Assembly (NCBI GenBank): GCA_029782215.1
Contig: JAKOVD010000107.1
Coordinates: 55,643-119,642, forward strand
Origin: Chloroflexota bacterium
GTDB lineage: Bacteria > Chloroflexota > Anaerolineae > J102
Length of the DNA: 64,000 nt
Reading direction: 5' to 3'
Part shown: positions 18,650-29,615 of the stretch, in pieces
How positions within the stretch are numbered: position 1 is the first letter of the stretch
Layout of the letters: every line of letters begins with the position of its first letter
The notes under the pieces: model-generated
What the model saw: only the letters and a program-made list of their open reading frames with translations
Databases searched by the model: none
Told to the model about the DNA's origin: nothing
Position numbers and translations under genes: made by a program

Positions 18650-20410
18650 TTAGTTGCTGGGGCGCTCGGCCAGGGTGACCGTGATCTCGGTTTCCTCGCC
18701 GTCACGCAGAACCTTGAGGGTGACATCCTGCCCGGGCTTCGCCTTGCTCAGGTAGTCCTTCAGGTCCGCCATGCTGGTGACATCCTGGTCGTCGATGGAG
18801 ACGATGACGTCACCGCCGATCATGAGTCTGGCGCCGTTCAGAGTGTAGGGCTTGTAGCCACCGCGCAGGCCGGCGTCGTCGGCAGGGCTGCCCTGCTCAA
18901 CCTGTTCAACCAGCACGCCCACCTGGTCCGAGGGGAGCTTCATAGCTTCGGCCACGTTGGCAGTGAGGTCGGAGCCCTGGATGCCCAACCAGACCGGGCT
19001 GGCGCTCTGCGCCGGCTTCTTGGCGGTCGTCGTGGCCTTCTCGGTGGGGCGTGCCTCGAGGTCCAGCTTGATCTCCTTTTCCTTGCCGTCACGCAGGACC
19101 GTCAGGGTGATGGTCTGGCCAACTTCCGTATTGCGGGCCAGGTAGGAGATCACGTCGTCGATGGCATCGACTGGAGTTCCGTCGATGGCGGTGATGACGT
19201 CGCCACCCACCTTGACCTGCTCGCCGTCCAGAGTGATCGTGCGGTCGCTGCCGCGCAGGTTGGCCTTGTCGGCCGGACTGTTAGGATTGACCTCCATGAT
19301 CAAGGCGCCGCGCACGTCGGACTTGAGTTTCATGGCCTTGGCCAGCTCGGGCGTCAGGGCCGTACCGCTGATGCCGATATAGGTATGTTCAAACGAACCA
19401 TCCTTGATCAAAGCCGGCACAACCTTGGCGACGATGTTCGACGGGATCACGAATCCGACGCCGGAATTGGCGCGGACCGGCGACTCGATAGCGGAGGTGA
19501 CGCCGATGACACGGGCCTGGCTGTCCACGAGCACGCCGCCCGAGTTGCCGGGATTGATGGCGGCATCGGTCTGGATGATGTCGGGAATGCTGTAGTGCGA
19601 GGTCGCAGCGGTCTCACTGCCGGCGTCGAGCAGACGCCCAAGAGCACTGACGAAACCGATGGTCATCGAGTTCTCAAGGCCGAAGGGGTTGCCGATGGCG
19701 ACGGCAATCTGTCCGACCTTGACTTCGTCCGAGTTGGCGAGGGTTACCGGCTGCAGCTTGTCAGCAGCGACGTCCACCTTGAGGACGGCCAGGTCGCTGT
19801 CGGGATCAGCGCCGACGACCTTGGCATCCACCTGGGTGCCGTCGGCGAACTTGACGGTGACCTTCTCAGCGTTCTCGATGACGTGGTTGTTGGTGACGAT
19901 ATGACCCTCTTTGTCCCAGACAAAGCCAGAACCGGTGCCGTGGCTGTAGTACTCCTGGGGAGCGTTGGGCGACTGCTGGTCGGGGGACTGCTGGTCAGGT
20001 GACTGCTGATCGGGCGACTGCTGGCCAAAGGGATTGGGCAGACCGGGGATGTTAGGCCAACCCGGCATGTTCGGCAACCCCTGGAGACCCTGCATGTCTG
20101 CCGCCGACTGCTTGACAGTGACCTGGACGTGGACGGTGGAGGGGTTGACGGTGCTGTAGATGTCCTCGAAAGCGGTTTCGAGGGTGGACAGGTCACCACC
20201 GTTGGCGATCTGGGCGGGCACGGCCGCATGTTTCGCCGGCGCGGCAGCCGTGTTGGCTGAGGCCGCGGGCTGGCTGGCGGTGCTGGAGAGGCGGTCTGCC
20301 ACGGCGCCAGCGACCTGGACGGCTTCGGAAACGGGGGCGATGGCGCTGCAGCCGGTGAGCAGCACCAGGGCCGGAACGAGCAGCAGGGGGAGGAAAGAAG
20401 TGCGTTTCAT
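18650..20410 (-). CDS. htrA: HtrA/DegP-type serine protease lipoprotein with two PDZ domains
   Basis: Protein of 586 residues. ATG at 20410 gives a lipoprotein signal peptide with lipobox LLTGC (Cys21). The trypsin-like domain has the full triad: His176 (TNNHVIE), Asp206 (DSDLAVLKV) and Ser290 (PGNSGG). Two PDZ domains follow, about residues 385-470 and 495-580, each with the VGGDVI-type binding segment. DegP-family enzymes degrade or hold misfolded envelope proteins. Between the lipid anchor and protease is a Gln-Ser-Pro-Asp repeat encoded by 15-bp tandem units (about 19968-20028). AGGAG lies 13 bases before the ATG, a long spacing. The upstream promoter matches that of the response-regulator operon, so two-component control is likely. 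Confidence 0.95.
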   Translation of the reverse strand: MKRTSFLPLLLVPALVLLTGCSAIAPVSEAVQVAGAVADRLSSTASQPAASANTAAAPAKHAAVPAQIANGGDLSTLETAFEDIYSTVNPSTVHVQVTVKQSAADMQGLQGLPNMPGWPNIPGLPNPFGQQSPDQQSPDQQSPDQQSPNAPQEYYSHGTGSGFVWDKEGHIVTNNHVIENAEKVTVKFADGTQVDAKVVGADPDSDLAVLKVDVAADKLQPVTLANSDEVKVGQIAVAIGNPFGLENSMTIGFVSALGRLLDAGSETAATSHYSIPDIIQTDAAINPGNSGGVLVDSQARVIGVTSAIESPVRANSGVGFVIPSNIVAKVVPALIKDGSFEHTYIGISGTALTPELAKAMKLKSDVRGALIMEVNPNSPADKANLRGSDRTITLDGEQVKVGGDVITAIDGTPVDAIDDVISYLARNTEVGQTITLTVLRDGKEKEIKLDLEARPTEKATTTAKKPAQSASPVWLGIQGSDLTANVAEAMKLPSDQVGVLVEQVEQGSPADDAGLRGGYKPYTLNGARLMIGGDVIVSIDDQDVTSMADLKDYLSKAKPGQDVTLKVLRDGEETEITVTLAERPSN

Positions 20411-20526
20411 TGTATCGGTGTGACTCCTGAATGCGATGGGGGTTCCGCAAGCGCCGACCAATAGACCTGGATCCATCTGCTGCGCTGCGGGCCAAGGACT
20501 CTTGACGCTCAATGTGTACGTTTCCA

Positions 20527-20592
20527 AGCATAAAGAAGTGTCCCTCCGGCGTCCTTAAACGGTCTGTCAATCATTCTTAAGAAAACCTTATG
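20527..20592 (-). promoter_or_regulatory. htrA promoter with four half-sites at 11-bp steps
   Basis: On the minus strand TATGCT (20532-20527) is the -10. Half-sites start at plus positions 20554 (CTTAAA), 20565 (TGTCAA, degenerate), 20576 (CTTAAG) and 20587 (CTTATG), exactly 11 bp apart. First half-site to -10 is 22 bp, identical to the response-regulator promoter at 6579-6644, with the degenerate unit in the same place. Transcription would start near 20520, about 110 bases before the ATG. The site lies between divergent htrA and the gene at 20748. The rest of 20411-20747 shows no gene. Confidence 0.65.
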
Positions 20593-20747
20593 CGGCCCAA
20601 CCCTGTTTTCCTGAGGGCGCTCCCGTCTGTTTGCGCTCCTGGACGGAGATGGGTATCATACCCCTCCTTCGGTTGGAAGCCGTGCGCCGCCTCCATGTGG
20701 CGCGCCATCAACGGCTCGCCGCCGGTATTTCCTACGGTGAGGGACAA

Positions 20748-23700
20748 ATGACTTCTAAACGTATTCGAGCTTACTGGCTTGTGGCCTTGGGCCTCCTGTT
20801 GCTTGCCGCGGGTGGCTGGGCATTCTGGCGCCTGCGAACGTCGCCCCAAGAGGCAGCAACTCCTCCGGCGCAGACGCTGGCCTTCGAAAAGCAAGGCGAG
20901 CGGCAGGGACTCAGCTCCAACGACCTACGCGCCGCGTCCCTGGGGACGCAGGCTCTGCACTCCGCCCAAGGCAAGGCCCTGCCGCCCCTCCAGCCGGGCC
21001 TGGAATGGGGCGAGGCGCGACTTGGTGGCCAGAAGGTGGAGGCTGTGGACGCTGAACGCCAGGCTGTCGCTGAACGCGAGCGCAATGCCGCTGATGCGGG
21101 GGAGAGAGAAGACGAAAAAGACGAAGAGGCAGGCCGGAAGGAACGTGAGGAACAGTACGAGTTCATGTTGACCTACCCCGGAGCAACCTTCCCCTTGGAC
21201 GCGCGGCAGAAGGGCTACGATCTCCTGGTCGGGCAAATGGCCGAACTGGGTCCCCAGGATGCCGAGGCAGGAAGCTGGCAGTCCGTCGGGCCGGCCCCGA
21301 TCAAGGGTGGCAACCTGGGCACGTTCCCGACAGACTCCGTAGGAAGGACCACGGCGCTGCTGATCCACCCCCAGGACCCCAATACGGTCTACGCCGGCGG
21401 TGCGCAGGGGGGCGTGTGGAAGACCACCAATGGCGGCCAGAACTGGACCCCTCTCACCGATGGGCAGGCATCACTGGCGACAGGTTCCATGGCCTTCGAT
21501 CCCAACAATGCCAATATCCTCTACGTCGGCACCGGGGAGCCACACCAGAGCTCGGACAGCTACTATGGCGCCGGCATTCTCAAGAGCACCGACGGCGGGA
21601 CGACCTGGACCCAGCTTGGCGCTGACAAGTTCGCGGGCATGGGCATTGCCGACGTTGTCATTCCCGCCAATAACTCCAACACGATTTGGGCAGCGGCCTC
21701 GGCCCAGGTGGGCGGCACCAAGCCGCTCAGTGCAAACCCCGGCCTCTATCGTTCCACCAACGGCGGGGCTTCGTGGTCGGCGGCACTGACCGTTTGCGAC
21801 AACCAGGGCAACTGCACCTCGCCTTCAGCGCTGGTCATCAACCCGACTAACCCGAACATCCTGTTTGCGGGCTTCGACGAGTACGGGATCGTGCGGACGA
21901 CCGACGGCGGCGCCAATTGGAGCCGCGTTCTTTCACTGCAGCAGGGTATCAATCGCGCGGAGGTGGCGATCAGCCGGTCCAATCCCCAGGTGCTCTACGC
22001 CGGGCTCGAAGCCTACCTCCAGAACGGGAGCACGTTCGGCGCCATCTTCAAGAGCACCGACGGGGGCGACAACTGGACCTATCTTAACAGCCTGCAGGAC
22101 AGCTACTGCGGGGACCAGTGCTCGTACGACAACATCCTGGCCGTCCATCCCACCAACCCTGATGTCTTGCTGGCGGGTGGCCAGGCCCTGTACTCGAATG
22201 GGCTTCCTGGCATCGACGGCGTTATCTTCCGCACCACGAATGGCGGCAGTAGCTGGTCCACCAACGCCGGGACTTCGGCAAGCACCACGGTGCACCCGGA
22301 CCTGCACGCCATCGCCTTTGCGCCGAGCAATCCCAACGTGATCTGGATTGGTAATGATGGCGGCGTCTATCGCTCGACCGACGGCGGCGGCACCTGGCAG
22401 CAGCGCCAGGGCAACATGGCCACGCTCCAGTTCCAATCGGTCGCCCTCCACCCCACCGACCCCAACGTGCTCTTTGGCGGGATGCAGGACAATGCCAAGG
22501 CGAAGAGCACGGATGGCGGCGCCACCTGGGTGGGCGTGGATGCCGGCGACGGCGGCGTCACGGCGATCGATCCCTTCGATCCCAAGTACTGGTACGGAAC
22601 CCGCTACAGCCAGTCGGGCAACGTCATGCAGTTCCAACGCAATGATGCCAACGGATCCACCCCGGCAAACGCGTGGCCCATCCGCAGCTCTGGTATCAAC
22701 GTCAGCGATCGTGTCCTGTTCTATGCTCCTTTGCTGGTCGATCCGAACACGGCAGGCGTCACGTACTGGGGCACGCAGCGCTTGTACCGCTCCCAGAATC
22801 GTGGCAATACCTGGACGGCCATCAGCGGCGACCTGACCAAGAACGTCAACCGCCGCAGCGCCATCTCGACGATCGCCGTGAAGAAGGGTCTGGGCAGCGT
22901 GATCCTGGTGGGAACCGCTGATGGCAATGTGCAGGTGAGCACCAACGGCGGCGCCAACTGGTCCAATGTGACGAAATCCCCGCTCCCGAACCGCTACGTC
23001 ACGGAGGTGGCCATCCAGGACGCCAATACCCTCTACGTGGGCTACGGCGGCTTCGCGGCCAACACACCCGGCGCTCCCGGTCATGTCTACAAGACCACCA
23101 ACGGCGGGCAATCCTGGATGGATGTCTCGCACAGTGGAGCGGCGAACGGCCTGCCGGATCTGCCCGTGCTGGCTATGGTGCTCGACCCCGCGGCTGCCGG
23201 CACGGTGTATGTCGGCACGGACCTCGGTGTGTACCGCACGGTGGACGGCGGCGGCACCTGGGCGCCGTTCAATACCGGTTTGCCCAGGGTGGCCGTCTTT
23301 GATCTTGCCCTGCAGTCGTATGCCAACGGCAAGCGTTACCTGGTGGCGGCCACTCACGGGCGCAGCCAGTTCCGCTACGATCTGAGCGCCAGCAGCCAGC
23401 CGACGCCCACCCCCACCCCAACCAGCACGCCCAACGCCAGCCTGAACAAGCGCGTCTATTTGCCGATGACGCTGCGCACCTTTGGCACGGCGCCGCTGCC
23501 CACCGCTACGCCGACCAAGTCGCCCACCAAGACGCCCACGCCCACGAGCTCCGGCGCGCTGCCCTCCATCCGCAACGGGACCTTCGAAGAGGGCCGCAAC
23601 GGCGATTGGGGGGAAAGTTCCAGCAATGGATTCGACATCGTCACCGATCAGGACCTCCCGGCGGCCCCTCATTCCGGTTCCTGGCTTGGCTGGCTGGGCG

Positions 23701-24338
23701 GCGATGACAACGAGATCAGCACCCTCTCGCAGACCATCACACTGCCGGCGGCCCCGGCCATGCAGTTGAACTTCTGGTTCTTGATCGGCTCACAGGAATT
23801 CGACTGCTCTGCCGACATCGCTGCTCTGAAGATCAACAACACGTCGGTCTGGGCAACCGGTATGTGCAGCCAGTCGGTGACCGGCGGATGGAAGAACAAG
23901 ACCATCGATCTGAGCTCCTACGCCGGGCAGACGATCACGATCTTGTTCCGTTCGCAGAACGATTTCCTCTTCAACAGCAACTTCCTGGTGGATGACGTTA
24001 GCCTGCAAACGGCAGGCTCCGCAGAGGCCGACCTGGGCACGCCAGTGCCGGAGGCCACGCCCCTGCCGGCGCCCGCGCCTGGTGCGCCCGCCAAGACGGA
24101 CCCGGCGCAGCCCACGGCAACGACGGCGCTTTCGCTCGCTGCGGAAGCGCAGCTCACGGCTGGGCCTGACGCCGGCTATCGTGTGCGGGCGCACGTCCCG
24201 GCCGGGCAGGTCCTGACCGTCACGGGGGCCACCGCCGACGGTCGTTGGTGGCGTGTCGCCTGCCCTGACGGCACGGTTGGCTCTTGCTGGCTTGCCGCCG
24301 ATCCCAACGTGGCCAGGCCGGTCGAAGCGGGGCAATAG
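20748..24338 (+). CDS. Large secreted BNR/sortilin-type beta-propeller protein with C-terminal SH3-like domain
   Basis: Protein of 1196 residues. ATG at 20748, preceded by GAGGGAC, begins a signal peptide or membrane anchor (WLVALGLLLLAAGGWAFW). A charged coiled stretch (about 95-140) precedes about 750 residues of BNR/sialidase-type repeats, with many S/T-x-D/N-G-G-x-T/N-W Asp-box motifs (STDGGTTWT, TTNGGSSW, TTDGGANW), the VPS10/sortilin or xyloglucanase-like propeller. A Pro-Thr linker leads to a carbohydrate-binding-like module (NGTFEEGRNGDWGE...FLVDDVSLQ, about 985-1115), then a bacterial SH3-type end (YRVRAHVPAGQVLTVTGATADGRWWRV). No catalytic residues were recognised. It diverges from htrA across the operator. 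Confidence 0.85.
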   Translation: MTSKRIRAYWLVALGLLLLAAGGWAFWRLRTSPQEAATPPAQTLAFEKQGERQGLSSNDLRAASLGTQALHSAQGKALPPLQPGLEWGEARLGGQKVEAVDAERQAVAERERNAADAGEREDEKDEEAGRKEREEQYEFMLTYPGATFPLDARQKGYDLLVGQMAELGPQDAEAGSWQSVGPAPIKGGNLGTFPTDSVGRTTALLIHPQDPNTVYAGGAQGGVWKTTNGGQNWTPLTDGQASLATGSMAFDPNNANILYVGTGEPHQSSDSYYGAGILKSTDGGTTWTQLGADKFAGMGIADVVIPANNSNTIWAAASAQVGGTKPLSANPGLYRSTNGGASWSAALTVCDNQGNCTSPSALVINPTNPNILFAGFDEYGIVRTTDGGANWSRVLSLQQGINRAEVAISRSNPQVLYAGLEAYLQNGSTFGAIFKSTDGGDNWTYLNSLQDSYCGDQCSYDNILAVHPTNPDVLLAGGQALYSNGLPGIDGVIFRTTNGGSSWSTNAGTSASTTVHPDLHAIAFAPSNPNVIWIGNDGGVYRSTDGGGTWQQRQGNMATLQFQSVALHPTDPNVLFGGMQDNAKAKSTDGGATWVGVDAGDGGVTAIDPFDPKYWYGTRYSQSGNVMQFQRNDANGSTPANAWPIRSSGINVSDRVLFYAPLLVDPNTAGVTYWGTQRLYRSQNRGNTWTAISGDLTKNVNRRSAISTIAVKKGLGSVILVGTADGNVQVSTNGGANWSNVTKSPLPNRYVTEVAIQDANTLYVGYGGFAANTPGAPGHVYKTTNGGQSWMDVSHSGAANGLPDLPVLAMVLDPAAAGTVYVGTDLGVYRTVDGGGTWAPFNTGLPRVAVFDLALQSYANGKRYLVAATHGRSQFRYDLSASSQPTPTPTPTSTPNASLNKRVYLPMTLRTFGTAPLPTATPTKSPTKTPTPTSSGALPSIRNGTFEEGRNGDWGESSSNGFDIVTDQDLPAAPHSGSWLGWLGGDDNEISTLSQTITLPAAPAMQLNFWFLIGSQEFDCSADIAALKINNTSVWATGMCSQSVTGGWKNKTIDLSSYAGQTITILFRSQNDFLFNSNFLVDDVSLQTAGSAEADLGTPVPEATPLPAPAPGAPAKTDPAQPTATTALSLAAEAQLTAGPDAGYRVRAHVPAGQVLTVTGATADGRWWRVACPDGTVGSCWLAADPNVARPVEAGQ

Positions 24339-24353
24339 CCTCCAGCCGCTGGC

Positions 24354-24398
24354 AGCAGGGCAGAGCCGATCCACGGGTCGGCTCTGCCCTGCTTTCTC
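24354..24398. terminator. Bidirectional rho-independent terminator
   Basis: A perfect stem of at least 15 bp (GCAGGGCAGAGCCGA at 24355-24369 with TCGGCTCTGCCCTGC at 24378-24392) is followed by TTTCTC. It sits between the convergent BNR-protein gene and the FGGY kinase gene. Confidence 0.85.
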
Positions 24399-25905
24399 AA
24401 ACCGCCGTCTGGAGCACCAATTTCGTGTAGAGATCCCTTTGCCGGTCGATGGCGGCAGCGTAGACGGCGTGGCGGGCGCCGTCAGGCTCGATCACGCGGT
24501 CAAGCGGGAGCGGCGCCGCGCTGACATCCGGAACAAGCCCCAGGGACTCGAGGGCCAGGAGGGCGGCGCCACGCGCCGATGCTTCCTGGACTTCGGCCAC
24601 CGCCACGGGCAGGTTGAGAACGTCGGCGATGATCTGTGTCCAGACAGGCGAAGCGAGGAGCGCGCCGCCGTTGGCGACCACCTGCGGGTCTGAGGGCAGT
24701 AAGGGCCTCAGCAGGTCGTAGACGAGGGCAATCCGATAGGCGACGGCCTCCAGGCCCGCGCGCACGATCTCAAGCGCGCCGGTCGCCAGGGTGAGGCCAT
24801 GGAGGGTGGCGCGCGCGCCGCCCGCCCAGCCGGGCGCCCGTTCGCCGGCGAGGAAGGGGAGGAAGGTGAGGCCGTGGCTGTCAGGCGGTATGTCGGCGAG
24901 GGCGGACTCGACGTTGGGCAGGTCGCTCAGATGCAGAAGCTTCTGCATCCAGGCGTAGACGATGCCCCCTTCCGTGAGCGCCCCGCCCGGCAGCGAGCGC
25001 CGGCCATCCACGCGGTAGCACCAAAGGCCGAACGGCAGCGCTGGCGGCGCCGTCACAGTCACGGCGCGAAGGGCGCTGGTGGAGCCCACGGTCAAGGCCA
25101 CGCGGTCAGGACCGGTGCAGCCGCTCCCTAAGTTGGCGGCGGCGCCGTCGCCGATGGCAGGAAACCAGGGTGTGGACGCCAGGGCAGGCCAGCGGCGGGC
25201 GAACTCAGGGCGCAGCCCGCGCCGAGCTCTCGTGGCATCCACCAGGCCCGAAAGGTGGTCCGGACGGATGGGAAGCCCGGTCAGGAGACTGCCGTCCCAC
25301 ACCAGGCTGCGGCGGTCAAGCAGCCCCGTCCACGCGGCCACGGAGTAACTGACGGTGGTCTCCCCAAAGAGCTGCATCTCCAGGTACTCGCCCAGCGACA
25401 GCCACTTGGCAACAGCCAGGCAGCTCTCAGGCTGGTGGCGGTAGAGCCAACGCAGCCGCGCCGGCAGATAACTGGGATGAAAGCGGCATCCGGTGCGGTC
25501 ATGGACTTCCGCTTCATCGAAATCAGCACGCAGCCCAGGCACTTCCGAGGCGCCGCGTGTGTCCGCATAGGTCGTCAAGGGAACGACGACGCGTCCCTGG
25601 CCGTCGACGCCAAGAATGTTGTTGACAAACGACGAAACGGCCACGCCGGCGATGGCCCCAGCCTGCTCCCCGGCGACAGCCAGGACGGCATCGATGCACT
25701 GGAAGGTCAGGGACAGCAGGTCGTCGGGGTCGGCTTCGGAGGCGCCATCCGCACCCGCGCGGAAGGTATGGCCTATCCGGCATTCCTGGCCGGCGATGGC
25801 GCGGCCCATGCGGTCGAAAACCTGGGCCCGAACAGAAGAAGTGCCCAGGTCGATGGCGAGAACGAGGGGGAGTTCGGCAGCGGTGGGGGCAACGGTTGCG
25901 TCCAT
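24397..25905 (-). CDS. FGGY-family carbohydrate kinase (gluconokinase/xylulokinase-like)
   Basis: Protein of 502 residues in the FGGY sugar kinase family. The N-terminal half begins with AIDLGTSSVRAQVFD (phosphate-1 loop). The C-terminal half has LTVGSTSALRAV, the FLPFLAGERAPGW loop and VVANGGALLASPVWTQIIADVLNLPV (adenosine loop). Members phosphorylate open-chain sugars or polyols with ATP; the GERAPGW segment is typical of the gluconokinase-like branch, but substrate cannot be fixed. Start at ATG 25905 (MDATVAPTAAELPL) has TAGGAT about 10 bases upstream; ATG 25914 is also possible. It diverges from the DeoR-type regulator, whose operator could cover both promoters. Confidence 0.88.
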   Translation of the reverse strand: MDATVAPTAAELPLVLAIDLGTSSVRAQVFDRMGRAIAGQECRIGHTFRAGADGASEADPDDLLSLTFQCIDAVLAVAGEQAGAIAGVAVSSFVNNILGVDGQGRVVVPLTTYADTRGASEVPGLRADFDEAEVHDRTGCRFHPSYLPARLRWLYRHQPESCLAVAKWLSLGEYLEMQLFGETTVSYSVAAWTGLLDRRSLVWDGSLLTGLPIRPDHLSGLVDATRARRGLRPEFARRWPALASTPWFPAIGDGAAANLGSGCTGPDRVALTVGSTSALRAVTVTAPPALPFGLWCYRVDGRRSLPGGALTEGGIVYAWMQKLLHLSDLPNVESALADIPPDSHGLTFLPFLAGERAPGWAGGARATLHGLTLATGALEIVRAGLEAVAYRIALVYDLLRPLLPSDPQVVANGGALLASPVWTQIIADVLNLPVAVAEVQEASARGAALLALESLGLVPDVSAAPLPLDRVIEPDGARHAVYAAAIDRQRDLYTKLVLQTAV

Positions 25906-25956
25906 GGCGCCCATCCTAGCGCCGCCGGAACGCATGCGCAAGCGCGCGCAGGGGGC

Positions 25957-26010
25957 TTGACATTGTTCGCAAAAGCATGCATAATGAAAGTAATCGAAAG
26001 TAAACGAAAG
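25957..26010 (+). promoter_or_regulatory. Promoter and operator of the DeoR-type regulator gene
   Basis: TTGACA at 25957-25962 and CATAAT at 25980-25985 are separated by 17 bases, a near-consensus sigma-70 promoter. GAAAG boxes at 25986, 25996 and 26006, exactly 10 bp apart, cover the expected start site. Read on the other strand they are CTTTC repeats, the core of known DeoR-family (AgaR/GlpR-type) operators. Repression by the regulator itself is the simplest reading. Confidence 0.7.
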
Positions 26011-26055
26011 TTGCTCTTGCAAAGGAGCACCCCTGCATCTTCCTGTTTCCTACGT

Positions 26056-26835
26056 GTGAACACGCCGCGCGATCTCTATCTTGAAGAACGGCGCCAGCTC
26101 ATCATCGAACGGCTCGACCGCCAGGGCCGGGTTTCGGTGGCCGAGCTGAGCAAGGCGTTCGGCGTATCCAAGGCGACGATCCGGGTGGACCTGCAGGCGC
26201 TGGCCGAGCAGCAGATCGTGGTCCGTACCCACGGCGGCGCCGTGCCGGCCAAACCGGGCCTCTATGAACTGGCGCTGGCTACCCGCCGCCTCCAGCATGT
26301 GATTGAGAAAGGTGAGATTGGCGCTGCCGGCGCAGCGATGGTGGGGGAAGGGGACGCCATCTTTCTCGACAGCAGCAGCACCGCCCTCGCCGTGGCCCAG
26401 CGGCTCAAGCAGCACCGCCGCGTGACCGTGCTGACCAACGGGCTGGCCGTGGCGCAGGAGCTGCGTGAGGCGCTGGGGGTGACGGTGGTCGTGGTGGGAG
26501 GCCGTCTGGAGCGCGAGACGCAGTCGCTGATCGGCAGCGAGGGCGTGGAGGCTCTCAGGAAGTACAACATCCAGAAGGGCTTTTTCGGCGCGCACGGCAT
26601 CGCCCTTCCCGAAGGGCTGACCGACATCAGCGCCGATGAGGCGGATTTCAAACGACCTGTGGTGGCCATGTGCCGCCAGGTCATCGGCGTTCTTGACGCC
26701 ACCAAGTGGGGCCAGGTTGGGCTGGCCTCATTTGCAGCCATTGCGGATATTGACATTGTTCTCACCAACGCCGGTGCGCCCGCCGGCCTGGTGGCGCAGG
26801 TGCAGGACCAGGGCGTGGAAGTCAGACTCGTTTAG
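26056..26835 (+). CDS. DeoR/GlpR-family transcriptional regulator
   Basis: Regulator of 259 residues. The N-terminal helix-turn-helix (ERRQLIIERLDRQGRVSVAELSKAFGVSKATIRVDLQALAEQQIVVRTHGGAV) is the DeoR signature. The C-terminal sensor domain resembles ribose-phosphate isomerase and normally binds a phosphorylated sugar: FLDSSSTALAVAQRL, VLTNGLAVAQEL, GFFGAHGIALPEGLTD. GTG at 26056 is chosen because the in-frame ATG at 25984 falls inside the -10 box and the GAAAG operator boxes; 259 residues is the normal length. No clear Shine-Dalgarno precedes the GTG. Likely targets are itself, the divergent FGGY kinase and the E1 gene downstream. Confidence 0.9.
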   Translation: MNTPRDLYLEERRQLIIERLDRQGRVSVAELSKAFGVSKATIRVDLQALAEQQIVVRTHGGAVPAKPGLYELALATRRLQHVIEKGEIGAAGAAMVGEGDAIFLDSSSTALAVAQRLKQHRRVTVLTNGLAVAQELREALGVTVVVVGGRLERETQSLIGSEGVEALRKYNIQKGFFGAHGIALPEGLTDISADEADFKRPVVAMCRQVIGVLDATKWGQVGLASFAAIADIDIVLTNAGAPAGLVAQVQDQGVEVRLV

Positions 26836-26844
26836 CTCCAATAG

Positions 26845-26873
26845 ATGCGGCGCACTTTTACTGTGCGTCGCAC
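26845..26873. repeat. GTGCGTCGCAC-type hairpin between regulator and E1 genes
   Basis: ATGCGGCGCAC (26845-26855) and GTGCGTCGCAC (26863-26873) form an imperfect 11-bp stem with a 7-base loop. It resembles the GTGCGTCGCC arms of the palindromic repeats at 32999 and 39631 and may be a small member of that family. Confidence 0.4.
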
Positions 26874-26901
26874 CTGCCACTGCTGCAGAGGATTTAAGAC
26901 C

Positions 26902-29367
<2,466 letters not shown>

Positions 29368-29380
29368 CCAATTGATGGAC

Positions 29381-29439
29381 GCGTAGGGGCGACTGGGCCT
29401 GTGGACAACAGTCCACCGGCGGGCCGGTCGCCCCTACGC
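29381..29439. repeat. GTAGGGGCG palindromic repeat, possible terminator of the E1 gene
   Basis: GCGTAGGGGCGAC (29381-29393) pairs perfectly with GTCGCCCCTACGC (29427-29439). An inner GTGGAC/GTCCAC hairpin (about 29401-29416) makes a branched or extended structure. It lies 13 bases after the E1 stop. Related copies are at 29941-30044 and 32999-33092. The rest of the 29440-29615 gap shows only an extended -10-like TGAGATAAT ending at 29523. Confidence 0.65.
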
Positions 29440-29615
29440 TACGGTTGTCGGGCATGCGCCGACCTAGCGGCCCACGCGCCCGTAGCCTAGATTACATTCT
29501 GCGGGCCAGGGGAGTGAGATAATTCGAGATACGGAATCACTGTCAGGCGATCCGCAGGCGCACTCAGTTGAGCGATCGGCAAGGTCGCAGTATGCCAGCG
29601 AATGCGAGGTGCGAG

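Noticed and set aside
20565..20570. TTGACA on the minus strand upstream of htrA as a -35 box
   Set aside because: A -10 at the correct 17-base distance is missing (GGAGGG there). The hexamer coincides with the degenerate second half-site of the 11-bp array, and the plausible -10 lies 32 bases further on.
25984..26055. ATG at 25984 as the start of the DeoR-type regulator
   Set aside because: It overlaps the -10 box and the operator repeats, and would add 24 residues not expected in the family.
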